From CAVQCJ01 sp963771835 (lineage in GTDB: Bacteria > Actinomycetota > Actinomycetes > Prado026): a stretch of 64,000 bases of DNA. Position 1 is the stretch's first letter. Every line of letters starts with the position of its first letter. The notes under the pieces are model-generated. The model worked only from the letters and a program-made list of their open reading frames with translations, ran no database searches and was not told the DNA's origin. The stretch covers positions 620,001 to 684,000 of the forward strand of contig CAVYVA010000004.1 in the NCBI GenBank assembly GCA_963771835.1. Reading direction: 5' to 3'. This document shows positions 1 through 8,754 of this stretch, in pieces. Made by a program: the position numbers and the translations under genes.

Positions 1-1995
1 GGGCAGATCCCGTACCTGTCCCGGTACGCGCGGGTGGTCAGCATCGACCCCAGGGGCAACGGCAGGTCCGAGCGCAGCACCGACCCGGAGATGTTCCGGG
101 ACGAGCGGTTCATGGCGGACACGCTCGCGGTGATGGACGCGGTCGGCGTGGACCGGGCGATGCTGGTGTCGATCTGCTCGAGCTCGTGGTGGTCGCTGCT
201 GACGGCCGCCCGGCACCCCGACCGCGTGCTCGGCGTCGCGTCCCTGGCCACGTACGTCCCGCGACTGGTCCCGCCGTTCCCGGAGCGGGCCGCGTTCGCG
301 TTCGACGTGCCGCTGGACACCGACGAGGGCTGGGCCAAGGACAACAAGTACTACTGGCAGCGCGACTACCGCGGCTACGTCGAGTTCTTCTTCGACCAGC
401 TGCTGCCGGAGGCGCACTCGACCAAGCAGTGGGAGGACGCCGTCGGCTGGGCGTCCGAGGGCGATGTCGAGTGCCAGCTCGCCGCCGAGGACGCGCCGCA
501 GTGCGTCAGCGACGCCGCCGAGGTCGAGGCGATCCTGCGCGCCATCACCTGCCCGGTCCTCACGATCCACGGCGGGGCGGACGCATGCCAGCCGCTGCAG
601 CGCAGCCTGTCGGTCGCCGAGCTGACCGGCGGCCGGGCCGTCGTCCTCGACGGGGTCGGGCACCTGCCGCAGGCCCGGTACCCGGTGCTGGTCAACCGGA
701 TGCTGCACGACTTCCTCGACGAGGTCGCCCCGCTGCCGCTCGCGCAGCGGCCGACCGTCCGGATGCGTACCACGGCGACCCGGGAGCCGCGCGCGCTGTT
801 CCTGTCCTCACCGATCGGGCTCGGGCACGCGCGCCGCGACCTGGGCATCGCGCAGTCGCTGCGCGCCGTGCGCCCCGACGTGCGCGTCGACTGGCTCACC
901 CAGAGCCCGGTGGACCGGTTCCTGGCCGGCTACGGCGAGCAGGTCCACCCGGCGTCGGCGCTGCTCGCCAGCGAGTCCGCCCACTTCGAGTCCGAGTGCG
1001 GCGAGCACGACCTGCACGCGTTCCAGGCGGTACGGGAGATGGACGAGATCCTCGTGCACAACTTCATGGTGTTCAACGAGGTCGTCGAAGCCGGGCCAGT
1101 ACGACCTGGTCGTCGGGGACGAGGCGTGGGACGTCGACCACTTCCTGCACGAGCACCCCGAGCTCAAGCGGACGGCGTTCGCGTGGCTCACCGACTTCGT
1201 CGGTTGGCTGCCGTTCGCGGACGGCGGCGAGCGCGAGGCCGCGCTGACCGCGCGACTACAACGCCGAGATGGTCGAGCACCTGGCCCGCTCGCCGCGGGT
1301 CCGGGACCGCTCGCTGTTCGTCGGCGACCCCGAGGACGTCGTGCCGGACGGGCTCGGCGCCGGGCTGCCCGTCGGTGCGCGAGTGGACCGAGGAGACGTA
1401 CGACTTCTGCGGCTACGTGACCGGCTTCACCCCGGTGGCCGACGCGGACCGTGCCGGGGTCCGCGCCGAGCTGGGGTACCGCGACGACGAGCAGGTGTGC
1501 GTGGTGACGGTCGGCGGCTCGGGGGTGGGGCTCGACCTGCTGCGCCGGGTCGTCGCGGCGTTCCCGCAGGCCCGCGCCGCAGTGCCGGGCCTGCGCATGG
1601 TCGTGGTCGCCGGACCGCGGATCGACCCGGGCGCGGTGCACGCGCAACCGTTGCCGACCGGGCTCGAGGTGCACGCCTACGTGCACGACCTGTGGCGGCA
1701 CCTGGCCGTGTGCGACCTGGCCGTCGTGCAGGGCGGGCTCACCACGACGATGGAGCTGACCGCGAACCGGCGCCCGTTCCTGTACGTGCCGCTGCGGCAC
1801 CACTTCGAGCAGCAGTTCCACGTCCGGCACCGGCTGGAGCGGCACCGGGCCGGGCGGATGGTCGACTACGACGCCACCGGACCGGACGAGCTGGCCGCCG
1901 CGATCGCGACCGAGATCGGACGGGAGGTCGACTACGTGCCGGTGCCCTCGGACGGCGCCGACCGGGTCGCGGCCCGCCTCGCCGGACTGCTGTGA
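1..1995 (+). CDS. alpha/beta hydrolase fused to MGT-type glycosyltransferase (5' partial, frameshifted)
   Basis: The reading frame enters from outside the window. The first ~235 residues are an alpha/beta hydrolase, with an oxyanion/nucleophile-elbow region near SICSSSWW and a late GGADACQP and GVGHLPQ that carries the catalytic His. A short linker leads into a GT-B glycosyltransferase starting ALFLSSPIGLGHARRD, with a C-terminal nucleotide-sugar region GGLTTTMELTANRRPF. This half resembles UDP-glycosyltransferases of the YjiC/erythromycin type. The frame is displaced near 1092, 1253 and 1370, each by one extra base, and returns to the original frame after the third. Hydrolase and transferase are in the same frame, so they look like a true fusion. 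The substrate is unknown. The last 63 bases overlap the convergent regulator gene. Confidence 0.7.
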   Translation, partial: GQIPYLSRYARVVSIDPRGNGRSERSTDPEMFRDERFMADTLAVMDAVGVDRAMLVSICSSSWWSLLTAARHPDRVLGVASLATYVPRLVPPFPERAAFAFDVPLDTDEGWAKDNKYYWQRDYRGYVEFFFDQLLPEAHSTKQWEDAVGWASEGDVECQLAAEDAPQCVSDAAEVEAILRAITCPVLTIHGGADACQPLQRSLSVAELTGGRAVVLDGVGHLPQARYPVLVNRMLHDFLDEVAPLPLAQRPTVRMRTTATREPRALFLSSPIGLGHARRDLGIAQSLRAVRPDVRVDWLTQSPVDRFLAGYGEQVHPASALLASESAHFESECGEHDLHAFQAVREMDEILVHNFMVFNEVVEAGPVRPGRRGRGVGRRPLPARAPRAQADGVRVAHRLRRLAAVRGRRRARGRADRATTTPRWSSTWPARRGSGTARCSSATPRTSCRTGSAPGCPSVREWTEETYDFCGYVTGFTPVADADRAGVRAELGYRDDEQVCVVTVGGSGVGLDLLRRVVAAFPQARAAVPGLRMVVVAGPRIDPGAVHAQPLPTGLEVHAYVHDLWRHLAVCDLAVVQGGLTTTMELTANRRPFLYVPLRHHFEQQFHVRHRLERHRAGRMVDYDATGPDELAAAIATEIGREVDYVPVPSDGADRVAARLAGLL

Positions 1996-4900
1996 CCGCA
2001 CCGCTCCAGCAGCTCGTACGCGCCGGCCGCGCGGACCAGGGCGGCCCAACCGGTCGCCTCGGCGGGCCCGACCAGGCTCTCCAGCACCGCGGCGGCGCGC
2101 TCGGGCTCGCCGGCGGCCAGCCAGCTGCGGCCGAGGGCGAGGTAGGCGTCGGCACCGGCCACCCACGCATGGCCGGCCGGCAGCCGCGCCTCGCGCAGGA
2201 TCCGGTCGGCCAGCAGCAGGACGTCGCGCGAGCCGGTCGCCTCCGCCAGCGGCGCCAGGCAGCGCAGCCGGTAGGCCTCGGCCCCGGACCGGTCCGCGGC
2301 GGCCAGCCCGGCCCGCAGCAGCCGGACGGCCTCGGTGCGGTGCGCGGCCTGGCCGGTGCCGAGCAGGGTCACCGCGAGCATCGCGTTGGCGGTCGCCCCG
2401 AACCACGAGTGCCCGTCCGGCGGGACCGCGGCGACCGACCGGCGGCCCTGCCCGATCGCGTCGTCGGTGTGGCCGGCGAGCCGCGCGATCCAGCCCAGGT
2501 GCGCCAGCAGCCAGCCCTCGTACTTGACCCGTCCGCTGCGCCGGGTCAGCGCGGTCGCCTCCTCGACCAGCGCCGCAGCGCTGTCCCAGTCGCCGGCCGC
2601 CAGCGGGATGAACGCCTGCTCGAACACCGCCCACTGCAGCAGGAACAGGTCGCCGGCCCGGCGCGCGAGCGGGTCGAGCTCGGCGGCGACCTCGGTCAGG
2701 CCGGCCAGGTCGCCCACGTACGCGTACGTCGTCTTCAGCCCGTCCAGGCCGTAGCGCAGAGCCGTCGGGTCGCCGCTGCGCCGCCCGGCGGCGACCGCCG
2801 CGACGGCGTGCTCGCGGCCGGCCAGGAAGTCCAGCCGGTTGCACCACAGGATGGCCAGCCGGGCCAGCAGCTCGGCGGCCGTCGCGTCGTCGCCGAGGCT
2901 CTCGGCGATGGCCAGGCCGTCGTGCAGGTGCGGGATGCAGCTGCTCAACGGGCGGCCGAGCGCGACCGGCGCGTCCCCGGCCAGCGCCCGGTGCAGCTGC
3001 ATCTGCAGGTCGGCCAGACCGTGCCGGCGGGCCAGCGTCAGGGCGGCGGTGAAGTCGGCGACCGCCTCGGCGAACCGGCCGAGCGTCTCGCGCTGACCGC
3101 CGCGCAGCAGCAGCACGCGGGTGACCAGGGCCTCGTCGCCGCACTCCTGCGCGGCCGCCAGGGCCAGGCCGAGGATGCGCTCGGCGTCGGCGGCCGCGAA
3201 CCGCGCCGCAGCCGCCTGCCCGGCCTCCAGCCATGCCTCGGCGGCCCGCTCCGGGTGACCGCAGGCGGCGGCCTGCGCCGCGGCCGCCTCCGGACGGTCG
3301 GCCAGCAGGTCCATCGCCAGCCGGTGGTACGCGTACCTGGTCGGCTCGGGGGTGCTGGCGTACAGGACCTCCTGGACCAGGTCGTTCGCGAACTCGTACG
3401 CGCGTCCCGCCTCGACCACGAGCCCTGCCTCGACCAGCTGCTCGGACCGGCGCACCGCGACGGCGGTGGGAACGGACAGCAGCGCGGCGACGGTGGCCGG
3501 CTCGAACGAGGTCCCGAGCACGCAGGCCGCCCGCACGAGCTCCTGCTCGGACTCGCCGAGCCGGCCCACCCTGGCCAGCACCGCAGCGGTGAGCGAGGCC
3601 GGGACTCCTTCCTCGCCGGCGGTGATCGCGCGCAGCGTCTCCACCACCGACAACGCGTGGCCACGGGTCCGGCGGACGATGCTGTCGCCGAGCTCGGGGT
3701 GACCGGCAGCCTCGGCCAGCCGGTGTACGGCATCGTCGGGGAGCGGCCCGAGCACGAGCTGCTCGGCCACCGGCTCGAGCCGGCGCACCGCCTCGGCCCC
3801 CTCCGCGGTGCGCAGCGTCGCCACCACCAGCAGCGGCTCGGCGCCCGCTGTCCGGGACAGCAGGTGCAGCTGCTCGACCGTCGCCAGGCCGGCGTTGTGC
3901 AGGTCGTCGAGCATCAGGAGCACCGGACCCCGGCCGGCGAAGTGCCGCAGCACCGTCGCGATCGCCTCGTACGCCAGCCGGCGCTCGGTCTCCGGGCTGC
4001 GGCGCTCGATCGCGATCGGCCAGACGACCGAGGCCACCTCGGGGATCAGCGTGGCCAGGGCCGGCGCCCGTTCCACCAGCTCGCGCAGCACGGCGGGCGG
4101 CAGGCGCAGCAGGTCCGGTCTCAGGGCGTCGACGAGTGGCTGCAGGAACAACGAGCGTTCGGTCTCGTAGCAGCGCGCCCACAGCACGGTGCCGCCGGTC
4201 TGCCGGGCGTAGCCCGGCCAGCTCCTCGGTGAGCCGGGTCTTGCCGATCCCCGGCTCGCCGGTGACCAGCAACAGCCCGGGGTGTCCGGCGACGACCTGC
4301 GTCCACAGGTCCGCCAGCCGGCGGCACTCCGGGCCGCGACCGGTCAGCGCCGGCTCGCCGGACCGGGCCGGGTGGCCGCGCACCGACCGCTGCCCGGGTG
4401 CAGTCGCGCCGGCCGGCTCGGCGGAGGTCGGCTCGGCCTCGGTCAGCAGCTCCACGTGCAGCGCCCTGGTCTGCGGAGCCGGGTCGGTGCCGAGGTCCTC
4501 GGCCAGCCCGCGCCGCAGCGTCTCGTAAACGGTCAGCGCCCGGGCCGGCTCCCCCGAGGCGCGCAGCGCCTGCATCAGCACCCGCACCGAAGCCTCGTCG
4601 TACGGGTCGGCGCGGACCGCCTCGCCGGCCACCTCGACCGCGGTGGCGGGGTCGCCGGCGTCCAGGCTGGCGGTCGCCGCCGTCCGCCGGGCGCGGCGCA
4701 GGGCCGCGGCGGCGTGCTCGCGCACGTCGTCGGCCCAGGCGGCGGTCGGAACCTCGCCGAGGACCTCGCCGGTCAGGTGCCGGACAGCGGCGAGCGCCGC
4801 CGCGGCCGCGACCGCCGGCTCGCCGCGACCGGCCGCGGCCTCGGCCTGCACCAGCAGCGACGTCGCGGTGTCCAGGTCCACCCGAACCGCGGGACCGAGC

Positions 4901-5175
4901 CGCCAGCCGGTCCGGTCGCCGACCACGACCTCCGCGCCCAGCGCGGACCGGAGCCGGCTCACCAGGGTGGCGAGGTTGTCCGCGGGGGCGACCGGCGGCT
5001 CGTCGCCCCAGACCGCGTCGACGAGGGCGTCCACCGGCAGTGCGTCACCGCGGGCGGCCGCCAGCCGCTGCAGCAGCAGCCGCGCCTTGCGGGTCCCCAC
5101 CTCCCGCGCGGACAGCTCGCGCCCGTCCACGACCACGCGCAACCGGCCCACCAGGACCAGCTCGACCGTGGGCAC
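1932..5175 (-). CDS. BTAD/SARP-type transcriptional regulator with AAA ATPase and TPR-like region (frameshifted)
   Basis: A large AfsR/DnrI-like regulator. The N-terminus is an OmpR-like winged helix (about residues 1-90), followed by a bacterial transcriptional activation domain (about 95-245, with the sequences RADPYDEASVRVLMQALRA and LGTDPAPQTRALH). Next comes an AAA-type ATPase with Walker A GEPGIGKT and Walker B LLMLDDLH, then a long alpha-helical repeat region. One extra base near 4205 splits the frame just after Walker A (..EELAG / ..VLWARCYETERSLFLQPL). Start chosen at GTG 5175, where BTAD homology begins; the Shine-Dalgarno-like AAGAGG sits unusually close to it. Such regulators usually control secondary metabolism or a local operon. 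No target is obvious here; it is divergent from the PIG-L gene. Confidence 0.82.
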
Positions 5176-5258
5176 GCCTCTTGGTACGCCCCCGCGAACC
5201 CCGCGGCAAGAGCCACGGTCCGTACGCTGACTCACATCGCAGCCTGCAGGAGGTACGC

Positions 5259-6005
5259 ATGAGCCAGCCGGACGGCCGCACCGGCGGTGGGCCGACGTCC
5301 GAGCCGTGGGTGCTGGGATCGGTCCTGGGCGTCTGGGGCCACCCCGACGACGAGGGCTACCTGTCAGCCGCGCACATGATGCGGGCGCTGGCGGCCGGCC
5401 ACCAGGTGACGTGCGTGACGGCGACCCGTGGCGAGCTCGGGACGTCCGACCACGAGCGGTACCCACCGGGTGAGCCGCTGGCCGAGGTGCGCACCGCCGA
5501 GCTCCAGGCAGCCCTCGCGGTGCTCGGCGTCCAGGACCACGTGTGGCTGGACTACGCCGATGGCGGCTGCGCGGACGTGGACCCCGCGGAAGGGGCCGCC
5601 CGCGTTCTGGAGCAGCTGCGCCGGACCCGCCCCGACACCGTGCTCACGTTCGGCCCGGACGGCATGACCGGCCACTCCGACCACCAGTCGGTGTCCCTGT
5701 GGGTGGACCTCGCCGTGGCGGCCTACGACGGGCCGCGGCCGCGCGTCCTGCACGCCACCAACACCCCGGAGTGGCTCGCGCAGTGGCGGGCGAGGCTGGA
5801 CGAGCTGAACGTGTACATGGGCGCCGAGCCGCCGTGCCACCCCCGGTCGGAGCTGGCGTCGTTCCTGCCCTTGACCGAGGAGGAGCAGGACCGCAAGATC
5901 CAGGCGATGCTGTGCCAGACCAGCCAGATCGAGCCGCTGGTCATGGTGTTCGGGGCCGACACGTTCCGGTCCGCGTTCTCCGAGGAGTGCTTCTACGAGC
6001 GATGA
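5259..6005 (+). CDS. PIG-L/LmbE family zinc deacetylase
   Basis: 248 residues starting at ATG 5259 with a strong AGGAGG at 5248-5253. The N-terminus has the family zinc motif HPDDE (VWGHPDDEGYLSAA), and GMTGHSDHQSV supplies the distal His ligand. The family removes N-acyl groups from N-acetylglucosaminyl lipids and thiols; in actinobacteria it includes MshB and Mca of mycothiol metabolism. Nothing separates MshB, Mca or another substrate by eye, so the call stays at family level. The next gene is a DinB-like protein of a family linked to mycothiol-dependent enzymes, which fits a thiol-related role but does not prove it. Confidence 0.88.
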   Translation: MSQPDGRTGGGPTSEPWVLGSVLGVWGHPDDEGYLSAAHMMRALAAGHQVTCVTATRGELGTSDHERYPPGEPLAEVRTAELQAALAVLGVQDHVWLDYADGGCADVDPAEGAARVLEQLRRTRPDTVLTFGPDGMTGHSDHQSVSLWVDLAVAAYDGPRPRVLHATNTPEWLAQWRARLDELNVYMGAEPPCHPRSELASFLPLTEEEQDRKIQAMLCQTSQIEPLVMVFGADTFRSAFSEECFYER

Positions 6006-6045
6006 AGTCCGACCAGCAAGTCCGACGACCAGTGAGGACCGACCC

Positions 6046-6621
6046 ATGAGCGACAGCGAGGACCGGCTGGCCCGGTTCCAGGCCGCGACCGACACCTTCG
6101 ACGAGAAGGTGCACCAGGTGCCGGACGAGCGGTGGTCCGCACCGACCCCGTGCTCGGAGTGGGACGTCCGCGCGCTGGTCAACCACGTGGTCGGCGAGCA
6201 GCTGTGGGTCGTGCCGCTGATGGCCGGCAAGACCGTCGCGGACGTCGGGTCCGAGCTCGACGGCGACCTGCTCGGCGCCGACCCGCTGGCGGCCTGGCAC
6301 CACGCCTGCGGGCCCGCCCACGAGTCATTCGCGGCGCCGGGGGCGCTGGACAGCACCGTGCACCTGTCCTACGGGGACGAGCACGCGGGGAGCTACTGCG
6401 ACCAGCTGACGTTCGACGCGCTCGTGCACGCCTGGGACCTCGCCCGCGGTGCCGGGCTGGACGACGACCTGCCGGCCGACCTTGTCGAGTGGGGGATCGG
6501 CTGGGCGACCCCGATCCTGGGGATGCTCACCGGGTCCGGTCTGTTCGGCGAGCCGCAGACGGTGGCCGACGGCGCGGACGCGCAGACGCGCCTGCTCGCG
6601 CTGGTCGGCCGCACCCGCTGA
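6046..6621 (+). CDS. TIGR03086-type DinB-like metal-binding protein
   Basis: 191 residues. The N-terminal four-helix-bundle signature is FQAATDTFDEKVHQV, PTPCSEWDVRALVNHVVGE, and a second His region DALVHAWDLARG. This is the actinobacterial TIGR03086/maleylpyruvate-isomerase-like family, in which three His residues bind a divalent metal. Some relatives are mycothiol-dependent isomerases or transferases; most have no assigned reaction. It lies 40 bases downstream of the PIG-L gene on the same strand and is probably cotranscribed. Convergent with the DUF2630 frame, whose stop lies 3 bases beyond. Confidence 0.82.
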   Translation: MSDSEDRLARFQAATDTFDEKVHQVPDERWSAPTPCSEWDVRALVNHVVGEQLWVVPLMAGKTVADVGSELDGDLLGADPLAAWHHACGPAHESFAAPGALDSTVHLSYGDEHAGSYCDQLTFDALVHAWDLARGAGLDDDLPADLVEWGIGWATPILGMLTGSGLFGEPQTVADGADAQTRLLALVGRTR

Positions 6622-6624
6622 GCC

Positions 6625-6855
6625 CTACTGCAGGTAGCCCTCGACCTCGCTCGCCGGCCGCTGGTGGGCCGACTCGGGCGAAGCGCCGAACTCCCGCTTG
6701 GCCTGCCGCTGCCGGAGCAGGTCCCAGCACTGGTCGAGCTGCTCCTCGAGCCGCGCGAGCCGGGCCACGGCCTCGTCGTCGACCCGGCCCGAACGCAGCT
6801 GGTGCTCCTCGTCCACCAGCCGCGACACCTTCGCGAGGATGTCGTGGTCGTCCAT
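6625..6855 (-). CDS. DUF2630 small protein (possible internal start)
   Basis: 76 residues beginning MDDHDILAKVSRLVDEEHQL and containing RLEEQLDQCWDLLRQRQAKRE, the recognisable DUF2630 pattern: a short, charged, helical and probably coiled-coil actinobacterial protein of unknown function. ATG 6855 has an AGAGGGAG ribosome-binding site about six bases upstream, so independent initiation is likely even though the thioesterase frame runs into it without a stop. Confidence 0.75.
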   Translation of the reverse strand: MDDHDILAKVSRLVDEEHQLRSGRVDDEAVARLARLEEQLDQCWDLLRQRQAKREFGASPESAHQRPASEVEGYLQ

Positions 6856-7314
6856 GTGCTGCTCCCTCTGCCGCGTCCTGAGGCTGCCCACCGTACGACT
6901 ACCGACGGTGTGGGTGGCGAGGACCTCGGCGCGGTCGGGCGGGAACGGCGCCACGCGTCCCGAACGCGTGTCCACGTGCAGGTAGAGGTACTCCCCGACC
7001 AGGACCGCCCGCCCGGACCGGTCCAGCAGCGTGGTCCGCAGCCGCAGCCGCTTGGCGTCGGCCGACGCGACCACCGACTCCGCGTGCAGCTCCTCGTCCG
7101 GACCGACCTCCGCGAGGAAGGACAGGTGGGCCTCCACCGTGTACGTCGCGCAGCCGGTCCGGTCCCGGTAGGCGGCGCCGATCCCGAGCGCGTCCAGCAC
7201 GGCCTCGTTCGCCGCCGAGCAGACGACGGCGTACGCGGAGTCGGTGAGGTGGCCGTTGTAGTCGATCCACTCGGGCCGGACCGCCGTCCGGTACACCCGC
7301 AGCGGGCCGCTCAT
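6625..7314 (-). CDS. hot-dog acyl-CoA thioesterase (YbgC/4HBT type), frame continuing into DUF2630
   Basis: The N-terminal ~140 residues are a 4-hydroxybenzoyl-CoA-type thioesterase. VRPEWIDYNGHLTDSAYAV supplies the Asp/Asn active-site loop, and YTVEAHLSFLAEV and EYLYLHVDTRSGRV follow. It is a close paralogue of the thioesterase at 8182-8751, on the other side of the IclR gene. ATG 7314 overlaps the IclR stop by four bases (ATGA), so it is translationally coupled to the regulator. No stop codon separates it from the DUF2630 sequence: either a 229-residue fusion or two genes whose separating stop was lost. Likely substrate, by context: betainyl-CoA or carnitinyl-CoA (inference). Confidence 0.75.
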   Translation of the reverse strand: MSGPLRVYRTAVRPEWIDYNGHLTDSAYAVVCSAANEAVLDALGIGAAYRDRTGCATYTVEAHLSFLAEVGPDEELHAESVVASADAKRLRLRTTLLDRSGRAVLVGEYLYLHVDTRSGRVAPFPPDRAEVLATHTVGSRTVGSLRTRQREQHMDDHDILAKVSRLVDEEHQLRSGRVDDEAVARLARLEEQLDQCWDLLRQRQAKREFGASPESAHQRPASEVEGYLQ

Positions 7315-8075
7315 GCCAGCACCGCCGCGGCGACGTCGGCGGCGGCCGCGACCGTCAGCGCCCCGAGCTCGGCGAACCGTCCCGGGGGCACCCGCTCGTG
7401 CGGACCCCAGACGCTGAGCACCGCGACCGGGCGACCGCGGCGGTCGAGCACCGGGGCCGAGACCCCGTTCAACGTGGGCTCCAGCTCGCCGACGCAGTAC
7501 CCGTAGCCCCGTTCCCGGGTGCGGGTCAGGTCGGCCCGCAGCGCCTTGATCGAGGTCAGCGTCGCGGGGGTGTAGCGGGTCAGCCGCTCCTCGAGCAGCG
7601 CCGAGACCTCCACGTCCGGCAGCCACGCGAGCAGAGCCTTGCCGGACGACGTCGCGTGCAACGGCACCTGCCGGCCGAGCCAGTTCGCGGCCAGCACCGC
7701 CGGCGGCGCGACCTCGTCCACGTAGGTGAGCCCGAGCGGGCGAGCCACCGCCAGGTCGGCGGTCTCACCGGTGCGCTCGCTCAGCCGGACCAGCACCGGG
7801 TGCGCCCGTCGGACGAGGCCGTCGACACCGGCCGAGGCGGCCAGCCGGGACATCGCGAAGCCGATCGCGTACCGCTGGGTCGCCGGGTCGCGGTCGACGA
7901 GGCCGTGCGCCTCGAGGGTGCCCAGCAGCCGCCAGGCGGTGGCCCGGTTGAGGCCGCAGCGCGACGCGAGGGCAGCGACCGGCTCGCCCTCGGGCGACAC
8001 GTCGGCCACCGCGCCCAGCAGGGCGATGGCGCGCTCGAGCGACTGCACCCGCCCGCCCGCCGCAGCTGCCGGCAC
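7311..8075 (-). CDS. IclR-family transcriptional regulator
   Basis: About 254 residues from GTG 8075 (GAGG eight bases upstream); the frame stays open to 8210. N-terminal winged helix: LERAIALLGAVAD, VAALASRCGLNRATAWRLLGTLEAHGLV. The C-terminal effector domain has LHATSSGKALLAWLP and a late Cys/Ser region GYCVGELEPTLNGVSAPV. IclR proteins sense small acids or aromatics. It lies divergent from the thioesterase/acyl-CoA dehydrogenase/caiD operon and is coupled to a second thioesterase, so it is the obvious regulator of the carnitine cluster. The intergenic region carries matching repeated palindromes. Confidence 0.87.
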   Translation of the reverse strand: MPAAAAGGRVQSLERAIALLGAVADVSPEGEPVAALASRCGLNRATAWRLLGTLEAHGLVDRDPATQRYAIGFAMSRLAASAGVDGLVRRAHPVLVRLSERTGETADLAVARPLGLTYVDEVAPPAVLAANWLGRQVPLHATSSGKALLAWLPDVEVSALLEERLTRYTPATLTSIKALRADLTRTRERGYGYCVGELEPTLNGVSAPVLDRRGRPVAVLSVWGPHERVPPGRFAELGALTVAAAADVAAAVLA

Positions 8076-8124
8076 CTGGTCCACCTCGCTCGTCGGCCCT
8101 TGACCGGGCCCGCCCGGTCTCCCT

Positions 8125-8160
8125 ATCGTCGTCGCACGATACAAGCAGTCATCGCACGAT
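8125..8160. promoter_or_regulatory. candidate IclR operator: tandem palindromes 20 bp apart
   Basis: TCGCACGAT occurs at 8132-8140 and again at 8152-8160, exactly 20 bp (two helical turns) apart. The second copy is part of the perfect inverted repeat ATCG-CA-CGAT (8151-8160). The first is overlapped by the 16-bp inverted repeat ATCGT-N6-ACGAT (8125-8140). The site lies between the divergent IclR gene and the thioesterase/caiD operon, as expected for an autoregulated bidirectional operator. Confidence 0.5.
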
Positions 8161-8181
8161 GTGAACAGGTGGTGCAGGACG

Positions 8182-8751
8182 TTGAGCACGGTCGGCGGTC
8201 TGGCGAGCACCCGCCCGGGCGGCTGGGACGACCCAGCGGCCGAGCCGGTCCCGGCCCCGCTGGCGCTCTACGAGGCGACGGTCGGGCCGCAGTGGGTCGA
8301 CTACAACGGGCACATGAGCGAGTGGTGCTACCTGCTCGTCATGGGCGACAGCTCCGACGCCTTCTTCCGGTACGTCGGGATCGACGACGACTACCGCGCC
8401 GCCGAGCACTCGCTGTACACGGTCGAGACGCACATCCGGAACCTGGACGAGGTCGACGAGGGCGACCGGCTCCTGCTCACGCTGCGGGTGCTCGGCGTCG
8501 ACCCCAAGCGCGTCCACATCCTGCACGAGGTGCTCCGCACCGCGGCCGCCGACGGCGGGTCCGGGACAGCACCCACGCTGGTCGCCACCGGTGAGCAGCT
8601 CCTGCTGCACGTCGACTCCGGTCTCGGCCGGGTCACCCCGATGCCGCCGGTCCTGCTGGACCGGATCGGACAGCTCGCCGCCGCGCACGCGGCCCTGCCC
8701 GTCCCGTCCTGGGTGGGGCAGCCGATGGGCCTGAAGCGGACCGGAGGCTGA
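8182..8751 (+). CDS. hot-dog thioesterase, probable betainyl-CoA/carnitinyl-CoA thioesterase
   Basis: About 190 residues. The hot-dog core has VGPQWVDYNGHMSEWCYL, YTVETHIRNLDEVDEGD, KRVHILHEV and EQLLLHVDSGLGRV. This matches the thioesterase family found alone (CdhB type) or fused to L-carnitine dehydrogenase in carnitine degraders. Proposed reaction: betainyl-CoA + water to glycine betaine + CoA, and possibly carnitinyl-CoA hydrolysis. Start uncertain: TTG 8182 has AGGA just upstream; GTG 8161 is also in frame but overlaps the putative operator. First gene of a tight run of five on the plus strand. Confidence 0.78.
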   Translation: MSTVGGLASTRPGGWDDPAAEPVPAPLALYEATVGPQWVDYNGHMSEWCYLLVMGDSSDAFFRYVGIDDDYRAAEHSLYTVETHIRNLDEVDEGDRLLLTLRVLGVDPKRVHILHEVLRTAAADGGSGTAPTLVATGEQLLLHVDSGLGRVTPMPPVLLDRIGQLAAAHAALPVPSWVGQPMGLKRTGG

Positions 8752-8754
8752 GCC

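Noticed and set aside
808..5466. A single 1552-residue minus-strand protein
   Set aside because: Only the first part matches BTAD homology; after the break near 4205 the same frame reads low-complexity shadow sequence while the true domain continues in another frame.
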